64,000 bases of DNA. It comes from Ramlibacter sp. (GTDB lineage: Bacteria; Pseudomonadota; Gammaproteobacteria; Burkholderiales; Burkholderiaceae_C). Below the pieces are notes generated by a model. It had not been told where the DNA came from. It saw only the letters and a program-made list of their open reading frames with translations, and did not search any database. The stretch spans positions 62,001 through 126,000 of the forward strand of contig JAHBZN010000003.1 of the NCBI GenBank assembly GCA_019635415.1. Reading direction: 5' to 3'. The position numbers were made by a program, and so were the translations under genes. Positions 8,370 through 16,371 of this stretch are shown here, one piece after another; the stretch's first letter is position 1, and every line of letters starts with the position of its first letter.

Positions 8370-9813
8370 GGCCACCATCAGCGCCCTGCGCGCGCGCTAC
8401 GGCGAGCGCTACCGCTGGCTGCTGCTGCTGTCGGTGATGGTGGGCACCATGGCGTCGATCATGTCCTCCACCATCGTCAACGTGGCCATTCCGGACATGA
8501 GCCACCACTTCGTGCTCGACCAGTCGCGTGCGCAGTGGGTGAGTTCCGGCTTCATGGTGGCGATGACCGTGTCCATGCTGACCACGCCATGGCTGCTCTC
8601 GCGCTATGGCTACCGCTACACCTATGTGGGCACCATGCTGCTGCTCATGGGAGGCGGCATCGTCGGCGGACTGGCCAACCTGTACCCGCTGGTGCTGGCC
8701 GCGCGCGTGGCCGAGGGCCTGGCGGCCGGCGTGGTGCAGCCGATCCCCGCCATCATCATGCTGCGGGCCTTCGAGCCGCGCGAGCAGGGCCGCGCAAGCG
8801 GCCTGTTCGGCATGGGCGTGGTGCTGGCCCCGGCCATCGGTCCAAGCATCGGCGGCGTGCTGGTGGACTGGTTTGGCTGGCGCTCGATCTTCTTCATGGT
8901 GGTGCCGTTCTGCCTGCTGTCGATCTGGCTGGCGCGCAAGTTCGTGCCGGTGAGCGCCCCGGGCGGGATGACGGCCGAGGGCGGACCCTCGCTCGACTGG
9001 CGCGGCCTGTTGCTGGGCGGCGCCGGCACCCTGTGCCTGCTCAACGGCCTGGTGCAGCTGCACGGCAACTCGGCCGGCACCGCGGCTGCGCTGCTGGCCG
9101 CTGCCCTGGTGGCACTGGTGGCCTTTGTCTGGTGGCAGAAGCGGGCGGCCGCCACGGGCCGAGAGCCCCTCATGAATCTGACGCTGTTCCGCTACCGCAC
9201 CTTCACTATGGGCAGCATCGTGGCCTTCATCTACGGCACGGCGCTGTTCGGCTCGACGTACCTGTTGCCGGTGTACATGCAGCTCGGGCTCAAGCTGTCG
9301 GCGTCGCACGTGGGAACCATCCTGCTGCCGGCCGGGCTGGTGCTGGCCATCACGATTGCCGGCGTGGGACGCCTGACCAACCGGCTGCCGACCTGGGTGC
9401 TGGTGAGCACCGGACTGGCGCTGCTGACCGCGTCGTTTGCGCTGATGCCCACGGTCGGCCTGGGCACGGCACTGTGGGTGCTGGTGGCCTGGGCCGTGCT
9501 CGGGCGGATCGGGCTGGGCTTCATCCTGCCCTCGCTCAACCTCGGATCGATGCGGCCACTGGACAAGACGCTGATTCCGCATGGCGCAAGCGCCATCAAT
9601 TTCCTGCGAATGCTCGGTGGGGCCGCGGGCGTGAACCTGTGCGCCATCGTGCTCGAATGGCGGCTGGCCGCCCACGGCGACTCGCTGACGCAACCCGACA
9701 CCAGCCTCGCCCGGCTCGCCGCGTTCAACGAATCCTTCATGTTCCTGGCCGCGTTGTGCGCGCTGGCCCTGGTGGCCGCGTCGCAACTGCGGGACAGCCC
9801 CCCCAGCCCCTGA
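8359..9813 (+). CDS. MFS transporter, DHA2 (EmrB/QacA) drug-efflux family
   Basis: 484-residue inner-membrane exporter with 14 predicted spans, the DHA2 layout. The N-terminal span region reads MASIMSSTIVNVAIPDMSHH, equivalent to the LDxTVVNVALP motif D1 with the usual acidic residue replaced (IMSS). Motif C follows in GMGVVLAPAIGPSIGGVLVD and motif A-like sequence in SRYGYRYTY. No membrane-fusion partner (EmrA) lies next to it, so it probably works alone or with a distant partner. Substrate unknown. It follows the CWC protein with an 11-bp overlap and precedes the amidotransferase by 16 bp, so the three genes form one operon. Confidence 0.88.
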   Translation: MNPEATISALRARYGERYRWLLLLSVMVGTMASIMSSTIVNVAIPDMSHHFVLDQSRAQWVSSGFMVAMTVSMLTTPWLLSRYGYRYTYVGTMLLLMGGGIVGGLANLYPLVLAARVAEGLAAGVVQPIPAIIMLRAFEPREQGRASGLFGMGVVLAPAIGPSIGGVLVDWFGWRSIFFMVVPFCLLSIWLARKFVPVSAPGGMTAEGGPSLDWRGLLLGGAGTLCLLNGLVQLHGNSAGTAAALLAAALVALVAFVWWQKRAAATGREPLMNLTLFRYRTFTMGSIVAFIYGTALFGSTYLLPVYMQLGLKLSASHVGTILLPAGLVLAITIAGVGRLTNRLPTWVLVSTGLALLTASFALMPTVGLGTALWVLVAWAVLGRIGLGFILPSLNLGSMRPLDKTLIPHGASAINFLRMLGGAAGVNLCAIVLEWRLAAHGDSLTQPDTSLARLAAFNESFMFLAALCALALVAASQLRDSPPSP

Positions 9814-9829
9814 TCCGGGAACCCGCCCC

Positions 9830-10597
9830 ATGTGCCAGCTCCTCGGGATGAACTGCAACACGCCCACCGACGTGATGTTCAGCTTCGCCGGCTTCGCGCA
9901 GCGCGGCGGACGCACCGACCACCATGCCGACGGCTGGGGCATCGCCTTCTTTGAAGACAAGGGGCTGCGCCATTTCGTCGATCACCTGCCGGCCTGCGAC
10001 TCCCCCGTAGCCGAACTGATCCGCCGCTACCCGATCCGCAGCCGCAACGTGATCGCCCACATCCGCAAGGCCACGCAGGGCGCTGTGAACCTGCAGAACT
10101 GCCATCCGTTCGTGCGCGAGCTGTGGGGGCGTTACTGGGTGTTCGCGCACAACGGCGACGTCCCGGGCTTCCAGCCGAGGCTGCATGCAGGGTTCCGGCC
10201 CGTGGGCAGCACCGACAGCGAGCGCGCGTTCTGCTGGCTGATGCAGGAGCTGGCCAAGTCACACGCCGGTGTGCCCAGCGTGGCCGAGCTCACACTCACG
10301 CTGCGTGAGCTGGCCCCGGAGGTGGCGCAGCACGGCACCTTCAATTTCATGCTGTCCAACGGCGAAGCACTGTGGGCGCATGCCTCCACGCAACTGCACT
10401 ACGTGGAGCGCCGCCACCCCTTTGCCCACGCCCAGCTCGCGGACGAAGACCTGAGCATCGATTTTGCGCTGGCCACCACCCCGCAGGACCGGGTCGCGGT
10501 GGTGGTGACCACCCCGCTGACCACCAACGAGCACTGGACGGCGTTTCGCGCCGGGGAGCTCAAGGTGTTCGTGGACGGCGCGGCCATCGACGCCTGA
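9830..10597 (+). CDS. Class II glutamine amidotransferase (YafJ-like)
   Basis: 255-residue cytosolic Ntn-type amidotransferase. Cys2 directly after the initiator (MCQLLGMNCN) is the expected nucleophile exposed by methionine removal. Family signatures follow: HADGWGIAFFE, IAHIRKATQG, NCHPFVRELWGRYWVFAHNG (split: NCHPF, FAHNGD) and GSTDSERAFCWL. No synthase domain is attached, as in YafJ, so the partner or product is unknown. It ends in a 38-bp tail-to-tail overlap with the protease gene on the other strand. Confidence 0.9.
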   Translation: MCQLLGMNCNTPTDVMFSFAGFAQRGGRTDHHADGWGIAFFEDKGLRHFVDHLPACDSPVAELIRRYPIRSRNVIAHIRKATQGAVNLQNCHPFVRELWGRYWVFAHNGDVPGFQPRLHAGFRPVGSTDSERAFCWLMQELAKSHAGVPSVAELTLTLRELAPEVAQHGTFNFMLSNGEALWAHASTQLHYVERRHPFAHAQLADEDLSIDFALATTPQDRVAVVVTTPLTTNEHWTAFRAGELKVFVDGAAIDA

Positions 10598-12425
10598 GCG
10601 CCGGGCCCGCACGTCCCAGGACGGGCCACAGCAGCAGCAGGGCGATGCCCAGCAGCTCGGGCCCACCCACCGCGCCGCCACCGCCGGACGAGTCGGCCGC
10701 GGGCGGCGTGGCGGTGGCGCTGGTGATCACCACGGTGTCCTCGCTGGAGCGCCCCAGGTTGTCGGTCACGCGCAGCTTGAAGCTGAAGCTGCCCACCGCC
10801 GCGGGGAGCGTCACCGTGGCCGTCGCGGCGCTGCTGCCCTGCAGCGTCACCGCCGCACCGGCGACCTGCGTCCACAGATAGGACTGAACAGTGGCGCCGG
10901 TCGCGGCCGCGCTGCCCGACCCGTTGAGCAACAGCGTGGCTCCCGGCTGCGCGGAGCCGGTCACGACGATGTTCACCGCCGGCTGCAAGGCGGCGGCCAG
11001 CGCGCCCGGGCCATCGAGCAGGCCGGCGCCGCAGCTCGACGTGGTGCAGTTGCAGGTGGACGCCGTCCCGCTGCTGCTGCACTGGGCAAAAAACGGGTTG
11101 GACACGTGGGGCCGCACGCCCAGCTTCATGCTGCTCACGATCTGCGCCGGGCTCAGTGCTGGATTGACCGACAGCATCAGCGCTGCAATGCCCGCCGCCT
11201 GCGGCGCGGAAAAGCTGGTGCCGATCTTTTCACCGTAGGTGTCGTTGACTGGCCCGCGCAGCCCCGTGTTGTCCAGCGAATACAGGGCCAGCGAACCGTC
11301 GCCACCGGGGGCCATCAACGCCATGTTGCTGCCCACGTTGGAATAGCTCACCTTCAGTCCGTCGGCGCGCACCGCGCCCACGGCCAGCACGTTGCGGCAG
11401 TCGGCCGGCCGCCGCAGCACCGCGCCCTCGTTGCCAGCCGCCACCACCAGCAGCGACCCGGCAGCGGTGATTTCGTCAATGACCTTCTGATAACTCGCCG
11501 AGCAGGGGCTGTCGCCACCAAAGCTCAGGTTGATGATGCGCGCCGGATTGGCATTGGCCGGCACCCCGGTCACCGGCAGGCCCGCGGCCCAGCGCATGCC
11601 ATCGAGAATGTCGCTGAGGAAGGCGCCGCATTTGCCCGACACGCGCACCGGCAGCACGCGCGCGCCCCAGCTCACGCCCGCCACACCGGTGGCATTGTTG
11701 GTCAATGCCGCGATCTGCCCGGCGATGAAGGTCCCGTGCCATGAGCTGTTTTCGGCCGAGCAGCCGGCGAACACGCCGCTGCTGGCCTCGGCGGTGGTGA
11801 CCCAGTCGCCCGGATCGCTCGGGTCGGCGTCGCGGCCGTCGCCATCGTTGGCATATTCCACTTCACTGACAAAGTCGTAGCCCGGCAGCAGTTTGCCGGC
11901 CAGGTCGGGGTGGCCGGGCCGCACGCCGGTGTCCAGCACGGCCACCGTCACCGCGGTGCCGGTGGTGCGGTCCCAGGCGGCCGGCATGTTCAGCGGCGCG
12001 GCATTGAGGCCCGGGGCCTGCAGGTGCCATTGGCGCGAGGCGAACTGCGGATCGTTGGGTACCGCCTGGCGATGGATCAGCACGTCCGGCTCGACCGACT
12101 CCACATCCGGGTTGTAGCGCATGCGCTGGGCCAGGGCCTCCAGCGCAGCACCGCGCAGCGGGGCATCGAACTCGATCACGTGGTAGGCGCCGCTGATCTG
12201 GTGGGAGGCCCGCATCGACACCCCCGTGGACTGCGCCACGGCGCTGATCCGCTCGCGCGCGGACTGGGCCCTTTCAAGTCCGGGCACGACCGGCGCCGTC
12301 GCCTTGAGTTGCACGATGAGCCCGCGGGCGGGCGGCGCCGCCTGCGCTCGCGCAGCGCCCGCAACGCACAGCAGGCTGCAGGCCATGAGGCCGATCGGGA
12401 CCAGAAAGCGGGGCGTGAGGTTCAT
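10560..12425 (-). CDS. Secreted S8 subtilisin-like serine protease with GlyGly-CTERM sorting tail
   Basis: 621 residues. A signal peptide covers residues 1-27, and an inhibitor-I9-like propeptide region about 34-118. The S8 domain carries the triad in AVLDTGVRPGHPDL (Asp165), SSWHGTFIAGQ (His230) and GTSFSAPQAAG (Ser404), with oxyanion Asn332 in AAGNEG. A PKD/Ig-like domain spans about 486-570. The C-terminus has a glycine run SSGGGGAVGG (579-588), a hydrophobic helix ELLGIALLLLWPVLG (590-604) and a basic tail RRRWPRRPR: this is the GlyGly-CTERM pattern of type II-secreted proteins cut by rhombosortase. The rhombosortase gene is divergent 57 bp away. Substrate unknown. Confidence 0.92.
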   Translation of the reverse strand: MNLTPRFLVPIGLMACSLLCVAGAARAQAAPPARGLIVQLKATAPVVPGLERAQSARERISAVAQSTGVSMRASHQISGAYHVIEFDAPLRGAALEALAQRMRYNPDVESVEPDVLIHRQAVPNDPQFASRQWHLQAPGLNAAPLNMPAAWDRTTGTAVTVAVLDTGVRPGHPDLAGKLLPGYDFVSEVEYANDGDGRDADPSDPGDWVTTAEASSGVFAGCSAENSSWHGTFIAGQIAALTNNATGVAGVSWGARVLPVRVSGKCGAFLSDILDGMRWAAGLPVTGVPANANPARIINLSFGGDSPCSASYQKVIDEITAAGSLLVVAAGNEGAVLRRPADCRNVLAVGAVRADGLKVSYSNVGSNMALMAPGGDGSLALYSLDNTGLRGPVNDTYGEKIGTSFSAPQAAGIAALMLSVNPALSPAQIVSSMKLGVRPHVSNPFFAQCSSSGTASTCNCTTSSCGAGLLDGPGALAAALQPAVNIVVTGSAQPGATLLLNGSGSAAATGATVQSYLWTQVAGAAVTLQGSSAATATVTLPAAVGSFSFKLRVTDNLGRSSEDTVVITSATATPPAADSSGGGGAVGGPELLGIALLLLWPVLGRAGPALRRRWPRRPRTP

Positions 12426-12482
12426 GCCTGCTTTTGTAGCACACGCTTGTATCGGCTCCGTCAACCGGCGCCAGAATGCGGC

Positions 12483-13007
12483 ATGACTTTCTGGATTTGG
12501 CATGCGAACCAGTGGCTGCAACAGCCCTGGACCCTCTGGACCTCCGCCTTCGTCCATCTGGGCTCGGCCCACGCGCTGGGCAACCTGCTGGCACTGGCCG
12601 GCCTGGTCTGGCTGGCCCGCAATTGGGGCCTGGGCTGGCCGACCGCGATGGCGGCCCTGGCCGCGTGGCCCACGTCGGTGGCGGCCCTGGCTTTCTGGCC
12701 GGCGGTGCAGAGCTACCAGGGCCTGTCAGGTCCGCTGCACGGGCTGGCCGCAGCGATGGCGCTGCACCATGGCGTGCACCACGCCCGGCCGGGACGCCAC
12801 GGCCCGCAGCAGCCCCCCGCCGGCGCGGTGGTGCTGGCCCTGGGCCTGGCGCTCAAGCTCGGGCTGGAGCATGGCTGGTCCCTGCCCCTGGGATTCGACC
12901 CCGCCTGGGGCTTCAACGTGGTGTACGCCTCGCACTTCACGGGCGCGGTCTGCGGCCTGCTGTTTGCGATGGCCACCCTGCGCCGGCGGGAGACGCCCGA
13001 CTCCTGA
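12483..13007 (+). CDS. rrtA: Rhombosortase (rhomboid-family GlyGly-CTERM protease)
   Basis: 174-residue intramembrane serine protease of the rhomboid superfamily. WTLWTSAFVHLGSAHALGN (residues 16-34) is the rhomboid-like histidine/asparagine helix; SYQGLSGPLHG (77-87) holds the nucleophile Ser82 in GLSG; ASHFTGAVCG (149-158) supplies the catalytic His151. Short length, YxGLSGxLHG and the HxxGA histidine motif are the rhombosortase form rather than GlpG. These enzymes cleave GlyGly-CTERM tails, and a protein with such a tail is encoded divergently next door. The ATG at 12483 has no Shine-Dalgarno but has CAGAAT 5 bp before it. Residues 100-112 form a Pro/Gly-rich loop. Confidence 0.85.
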   Translation: MTFWIWHANQWLQQPWTLWTSAFVHLGSAHALGNLLALAGLVWLARNWGLGWPTAMAALAAWPTSVAALAFWPAVQSYQGLSGPLHGLAAAMALHHGVHHARPGRHGPQQPPAGAVVLALGLALKLGLEHGWSLPLGFDPAWGFNVVYASHFTGAVCGLLFAMATLRRRETPDS

Positions 13008-13021
13008 GCGTCTGCGCCGCG

Positions 13022-13573
13022 TCAGAGCACTTCGAACAGCTTCTGCCGCAGCTCCGGCAGGCGCTTGCTGCCGGCGCGGCTTTCGGCCATGGCCTCGGCC
13101 CAGGCAGGATAGACCGCGCGCAGTTCCGCGGCGCCGCGGCAAGCGAAGATGGATTCGATGAGCGACAGGCGCATGTTCTGCCCGAACATCGTGTTGATGG
13201 TGTTGATCATGAAGTTACGCGCCATTTCAATTTCCTTGGCGCTGCGGGCTTCGGGGGGAGGCAGGCCTTCGGTCTCGGCCGAAGCCGCGGCGGCCGGTGC
13301 AGGGGCGGCTGGCGCTGCCTGCGGCGCCGGTTCGGCGGCGCCGACCACGGACACCACCTCGACGCACCCCTGCGCCACCAGCTGGCCCACGACGGCGTCG
13401 AGATCGGGCCCCGTGAGCGCCGCCAGGTCGGCGCCGGTACGGTGGCCGTCCACCATGATCAGCACGCTGCGCAGCTTCGGCGACAGGCCGAGGGCGCGTG
13501 TCTTGATTTCCATCTGGCCCGCCTCTGTCTTGGCAAAAACGGTTCTCGCAATATCAGGCAATGCATCGGGCAT
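13022..13573 (-). CDS. Conserved hypothetical protein
   Basis: 183 residues, not recognised. The N-terminal part (about 1-78) looks like a small winged-helix fold (SPKLRSVLIMVDGHRTGADL then LVAQGCVEVV). An Ala/Pro/Glu linker follows at about 80-108. The C-terminal part is helical and ends RLPELRQKLFEVL. No signal peptide or membrane span. The start at 13573 has GAGGGGACC upstream and a downstream-of-promoter position; a longer version would add 24 unlikely residues. It sits between the rhombosortase gene (convergent, 14 bp) and gshB. The arrangement resembles one-domain signalling or regulatory proteins, but no function is claimed. Confidence 0.7.
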   Translation of the reverse strand: MPDALPDIARTVFAKTEAGQMEIKTRALGLSPKLRSVLIMVDGHRTGADLAALTGPDLDAVVGQLVAQGCVEVVSVVGAAEPAPQAAPAAPAPAAAASAETEGLPPPEARSAKEIEMARNFMINTINTMFGQNMRLSLIESIFACRGAAELRAVYPAWAEAMAESRAGSKRLPELRQKLFEVL

Positions 13574-13695
13574 GAGGGTCCCCTCGTTTGAATTGTTCGG
13601 GACACCCACAACATTGACTACCTGCGCCTGACCGGGTGCCCGCAATCATTCTGCGGCACTTTTCGCGCGGGACACAAGCTAGGTAAAGACCGGAT

Positions 13696-13712
13696 GCCTG
13701 ACAGGGTCAGGC
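13696..13712 (-). terminator. Hairpin after gshB
   Basis: GCCTGAC-AGG-GTCAGGC, seven perfect pairs with a 3-nt loop, begins 12 bp after the gshB stop on the transcribed strand. The following bases are ATCCGGTCTTT, only weakly U-rich, so it may be a Rho-assisted or 3'-stabilising hairpin. Confidence 0.35.
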
Positions 13713-13723
13713 CCGCGCCGCGA

Positions 13724-14686
13724 TCAGGCGCTCCGGCCGGATTGCTGCACCGCAGCTTCGAGCGCGTTGGTGAACATCGCCGGCACATCAAAGCCGGCCT
13801 GCTGCTGGATTTCCTGGAAACAGGTGGGGCTGGTGACATTGATTTCAGTCAGCCGGTCGCCGATCACGTCCATGCCCACGAGCAGCAGGCCACGCTGGCT
13901 GAGCACCGGGCCCATGGCACGCGCCATCTCCAGGTCGGAAGCCGACAGCGGCTGGGCCACGCCCAGGCCCCCTGCGGCGAGGTTGCCGCGCACTTCGGTG
14001 CCCTGCGGGATGCGCGCCAGGCAGAACGGCACGGGCTCGCCGCCAATGATGAGAATGCGCTTGTCGCCCTGCGTGATCTCGGGCACGAAGCGCTGCACCA
14101 TGATGGTCTCGGCGCCGTCCTTGTTCAAGGTCTCGATGATGGAGCCCAGGTTGAGCGCGTCGGCCTTGACGCGGAAGATGCCCATGCCGCCCATGCCATC
14201 CAGCGGCTTGAGGATGATGTCCTGGTGCTCGGCATGGAAACGCCGCACTTCGTCGGCGCTGCGGGTCACCAGCGTGGGACTCACGTGCTGCGGGAACTCC
14301 ATGATGGCGAGCTTCTCGGGGTGGTCGCGCAGCGTGCGGGGTTTGTTGAAGACGCAGGCACCGTCGCGCTCGGCCTGTTCGAGCAGGTGGGTCGCGTAGA
14401 AATACTCGCTGTCGAAGGGCGGATCCTTGCGCATCACGATGGCATCGAAGTCCCGCAGCGCGGCTGCGGGACGCGGCGTTTCGCGGAACCAGTCGTCCAG
14501 CGTGCCGGTCAGCGAGATGCTGCGCACGTCCGCGCGGACCACATCGCCCGAACGCCAGACGAGGTCGCGCGGCTCGCAGGCCGCGATCTCATGCCCGCGG
14601 CGAAAAGCCTCGCGCATCATCGAGAACGTGGTGTCCTTGTAGGTCTTGAAGGCTTCGAGGGGATCGGCAACAAAAAGGATGTTCAT
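13724..14686 (-). CDS. gshB: Glutathione synthetase
   Basis: ATP-grasp enzyme joining gamma-glutamylcysteine and glycine to make glutathione. 320 residues, near the usual 315. It begins MNILFVADPLEAFKTYKDTT; ATP-grasp elements include IILKPLDGMGGMGIFRV and DGAETIMVQRFVPE, and the metal-binding end is EINVTSPTCFQEI. The start at 14686 overlaps the benE stop by 4 bp (ATGA) and has GGAG just upstream, favouring it over an ATG four codons earlier. The first enzyme of the pathway, gshA, is at 19334-20617 and two GSTs lie at 5857-7146. Confidence 0.95.
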   Translation of the reverse strand: MNILFVADPLEAFKTYKDTTFSMMREAFRRGHEIAACEPRDLVWRSGDVVRADVRSISLTGTLDDWFRETPRPAAALRDFDAIVMRKDPPFDSEYFYATHLLEQAERDGACVFNKPRTLRDHPEKLAIMEFPQHVSPTLVTRSADEVRRFHAEHQDIILKPLDGMGGMGIFRVKADALNLGSIIETLNKDGAETIMVQRFVPEITQGDKRILIIGGEPVPFCLARIPQGTEVRGNLAAGGLGVAQPLSASDLEMARAMGPVLSQRGLLLVGMDVIGDRLTEINVTSPTCFQEIQQQAGFDVPAMFTNALEAAVQQSGRSA

Positions 14687-15861
14687 TTTTTTCTCCATCC
14701 GTACTGTTGCACAAACAGCGCGAGGGCGCCGGCCACCACGCCCCAAAACGCCGAGCCGATCCCGGCTATTGCCACGCCGCTGAGCGTGACCAGGAATGTG
14801 ATGAGCGCGGCCTCGCGGTGCGATTCGTCGCGCAATGCCGCGGCCAGGCCGCTGCCGATGGTGCCCAGCAGGGCCAGCCCGGCGATCGCCACCACGAGCT
14901 CCTTCGGAAACGCCGTGAGCAGGCCGGTGACGGCCGCGCCAAAGATGCCGATCAGCACATACAGCGCGCCACAGCACACCGCTGCGGTATAGCGCCGCGC
15001 GGGGTCTTCATGGGCCTCACGGCCCATGCAGATGGCCGCGGTGATGGCGGACAGGCACAGCGCGAAAGCTCCGAAAGGCGCCAGCACCAGCATGGCCAGG
15101 CCGGTGAGGGTGATGAGCCGGGAGATCGGCATGTCATAGCCCGCGGCACGGATGGCCGCCACGCCCGGCAGGTTCTGCGACGCCATGGTCACCACGAACA
15201 GCGGCAGCGCCAGGCTGGTGACCGCGCCGACGCTGAAGGCCGGCGCCGTGAACACCGGCATGGCCAGGTCAAAAGTGATGCTAGCCCAAGCCAGCTGGCC
15301 ATTGATAGCTACAAAAACAATAGCGGCCGCGAGCGTCACGACCACCGCGTAGCGCGGCGCCACCCGCCGGCCCAGCAGGTAGCTGGCCAGCATGAGCAGG
15401 ACCAGCGGCAAGGCCGTCTGGGCCGCCGCGAAAGCCTGCAGGCCAAACCGCGCAAGCACCCCGGCCAGCAGGGCCGAGGCAATGGCCATGGGGATGCGGC
15501 TCATGACCTTCTCGAACCACCCGGTCACACCGAACAGGGTGATCAATGCGCCGCAGACCAGGAAAGCCCCCACCGCCTCGGCCATGGAAAAGCCACCCGC
15601 CAGCCCGGCCGTGGCCAGCACGGCGGCGCCCGGCGTGGACCAGGCCACCATCACGGGCTGGCGCAGCCACAGCGAGGGGACGGCGGAACACAGGCCCATG
15701 CCGATACCCAGCGCCCACATCCACGAGGTGATGAGTTCGGGGCTGGCGTTGAAGGCCTGGGCGGCCTGGAAGACAATGGCCACGGAGCTGGTGAAGCCCA
15801 CGAGCACGGCAACGAAGCCCGCCACGAACGCCGACAGGCTGAGGTCCTTGAAAAAGCGCAT
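14683..15861 (-). CDS. benE: Benzoate transporter family protein (BenE/YdcO-like)
   Basis: 392-residue inner-membrane transporter with about 12 hydrophobic segments. It begins MRFFKDLSLSAFVAGFVAVL and has the family stretches FVAVLVGFTSSVAIVFQAAQ and VVTMASQNLPGVAAIRAAGY. Despite the name, substrate is not shown; no benzoate catabolic gene is nearby. It is the upstream partner of gshB through an ATGA overlap. Residues about 180-198 (IVFVAINGQLAWASITF) are encoded by a copy of the dispersed repeat (15269-15324), in the same reading frame used by the LeuRS copy. Whether this lengthens the protein relative to relatives needs alignment. Confidence 0.88.
   Translation of the reverse strand: MRFFKDLSLSAFVAGFVAVLVGFTSSVAIVFQAAQAFNASPELITSWMWALGIGMGLCSAVPSLWLRQPVMVAWSTPGAAVLATAGLAGGFSMAEAVGAFLVCGALITLFGVTGWFEKVMSRIPMAIASALLAGVLARFGLQAFAAAQTALPLVLLMLASYLLGRRVAPRYAVVVTLAAAIVFVAINGQLAWASITFDLAMPVFTAPAFSVGAVTSLALPLFVVTMASQNLPGVAAIRAAGYDMPISRLITLTGLAMLVLAPFGAFALCLSAITAAICMGREAHEDPARRYTAAVCCGALYVLIGIFGAAVTGLLTAFPKELVVAIAGLALLGTIGSGLAAALRDESHREAALITFLVTLSGVAIAGIGSAFWGVVAGALALFVQQYGWRKK
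15269..15324 (-). repeat. Dispersed ~60-bp repeat, copy F (inside benE)
   Basis: On the minus strand it reads GCTATTGTTTTTGTAGCTAT, then CAATGGCCAGCTGGCTTGGG, then CTAGCATCACTTTTGACC. It aligns without gaps to copy A, about 35 of 52 positions identical from GCTAT, including TGGCCA, GCTTGGGCTA and the TTT near the end. It is wholly within the open frame of benE. Confidence 0.6.
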
Positions 15862-15933
15862 GCCGCCGATTGTGCCGGCCCGGCACGACTCCTGCTCCAG
15901 TGTCCGCCAGCCCCCTGAACCACGGAGACCGCC

Positions 15934-16371
15934 ATGCCCCTTCCCGCCGACACCGCTGCCCTGCCGCCGCCCAACCTCGCGCCGGGGCCGCTGATCGACG
16001 AATACCTGCGCATCCTCATGATTCCGGACCCGGACGGTGTGCGGCATTTCGTCTCGCCCCGGCTGCAGATCCGGTTCACGGGGGCGCGGCGGATGACCGC
16101 GCCCGGCGACACCTCGGCCTTCAACGCCAGCCGCTACGCCTGGGTCAAGAAGCGCATCGAGCGCACCGAGGTGGTCAGCGGCGGAACCCCCGAGGAAACC
16201 GTGGTGTACAGCCTGGGCACGCTGTATGGCGCGTGGCCCGATGGCACGCCGTTCGAAGGCAACCGCTACGTGGACCGCTATGTGGTGAGCCACGGCCTGA
16301 TCACACAGATGGACGTCTGGAACGACAGCGCCGAATGGCTGCTGGTGCGCGCCGGCCTCGCCAGCCTATGA
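15934..16371 (+). CDS. Nuclear transport factor 2 / SnoaL-like family protein
   Basis: 145 residues, no signal peptide. The layout (helical start LIDEYLRILMIPDPDGVRHF, then strands QIRFTGARRM, EETVVYSLGTLYGAW and NRYVDRYVVSHGLITQMDVW) fits the cone-shaped NTF2-like fold used by SnoaL-type isomerases and small ligand-binding proteins. Its stop overlaps the start of the deacetylase gene (ATGA), so the two act in one pathway or are at least co-translated. Ligand unknown. Divergent from benE across 72 bp. Confidence 0.75.
   Translation: MPLPADTAALPPPNLAPGPLIDEYLRILMIPDPDGVRHFVSPRLQIRFTGARRMTAPGDTSAFNASRYAWVKKRIERTEVVSGGTPEETVVYSLGTLYGAWPDGTPFEGNRYVDRYVVSHGLITQMDVWNDSAEWLLVRAGLASL

Noticed and set aside
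12431..12482. Repeat copy between protease and rhombosortase (CTTTTGTAGCACACGCTTGT)
   Set aside because: Short similarity to the repeat start only; too little to call.
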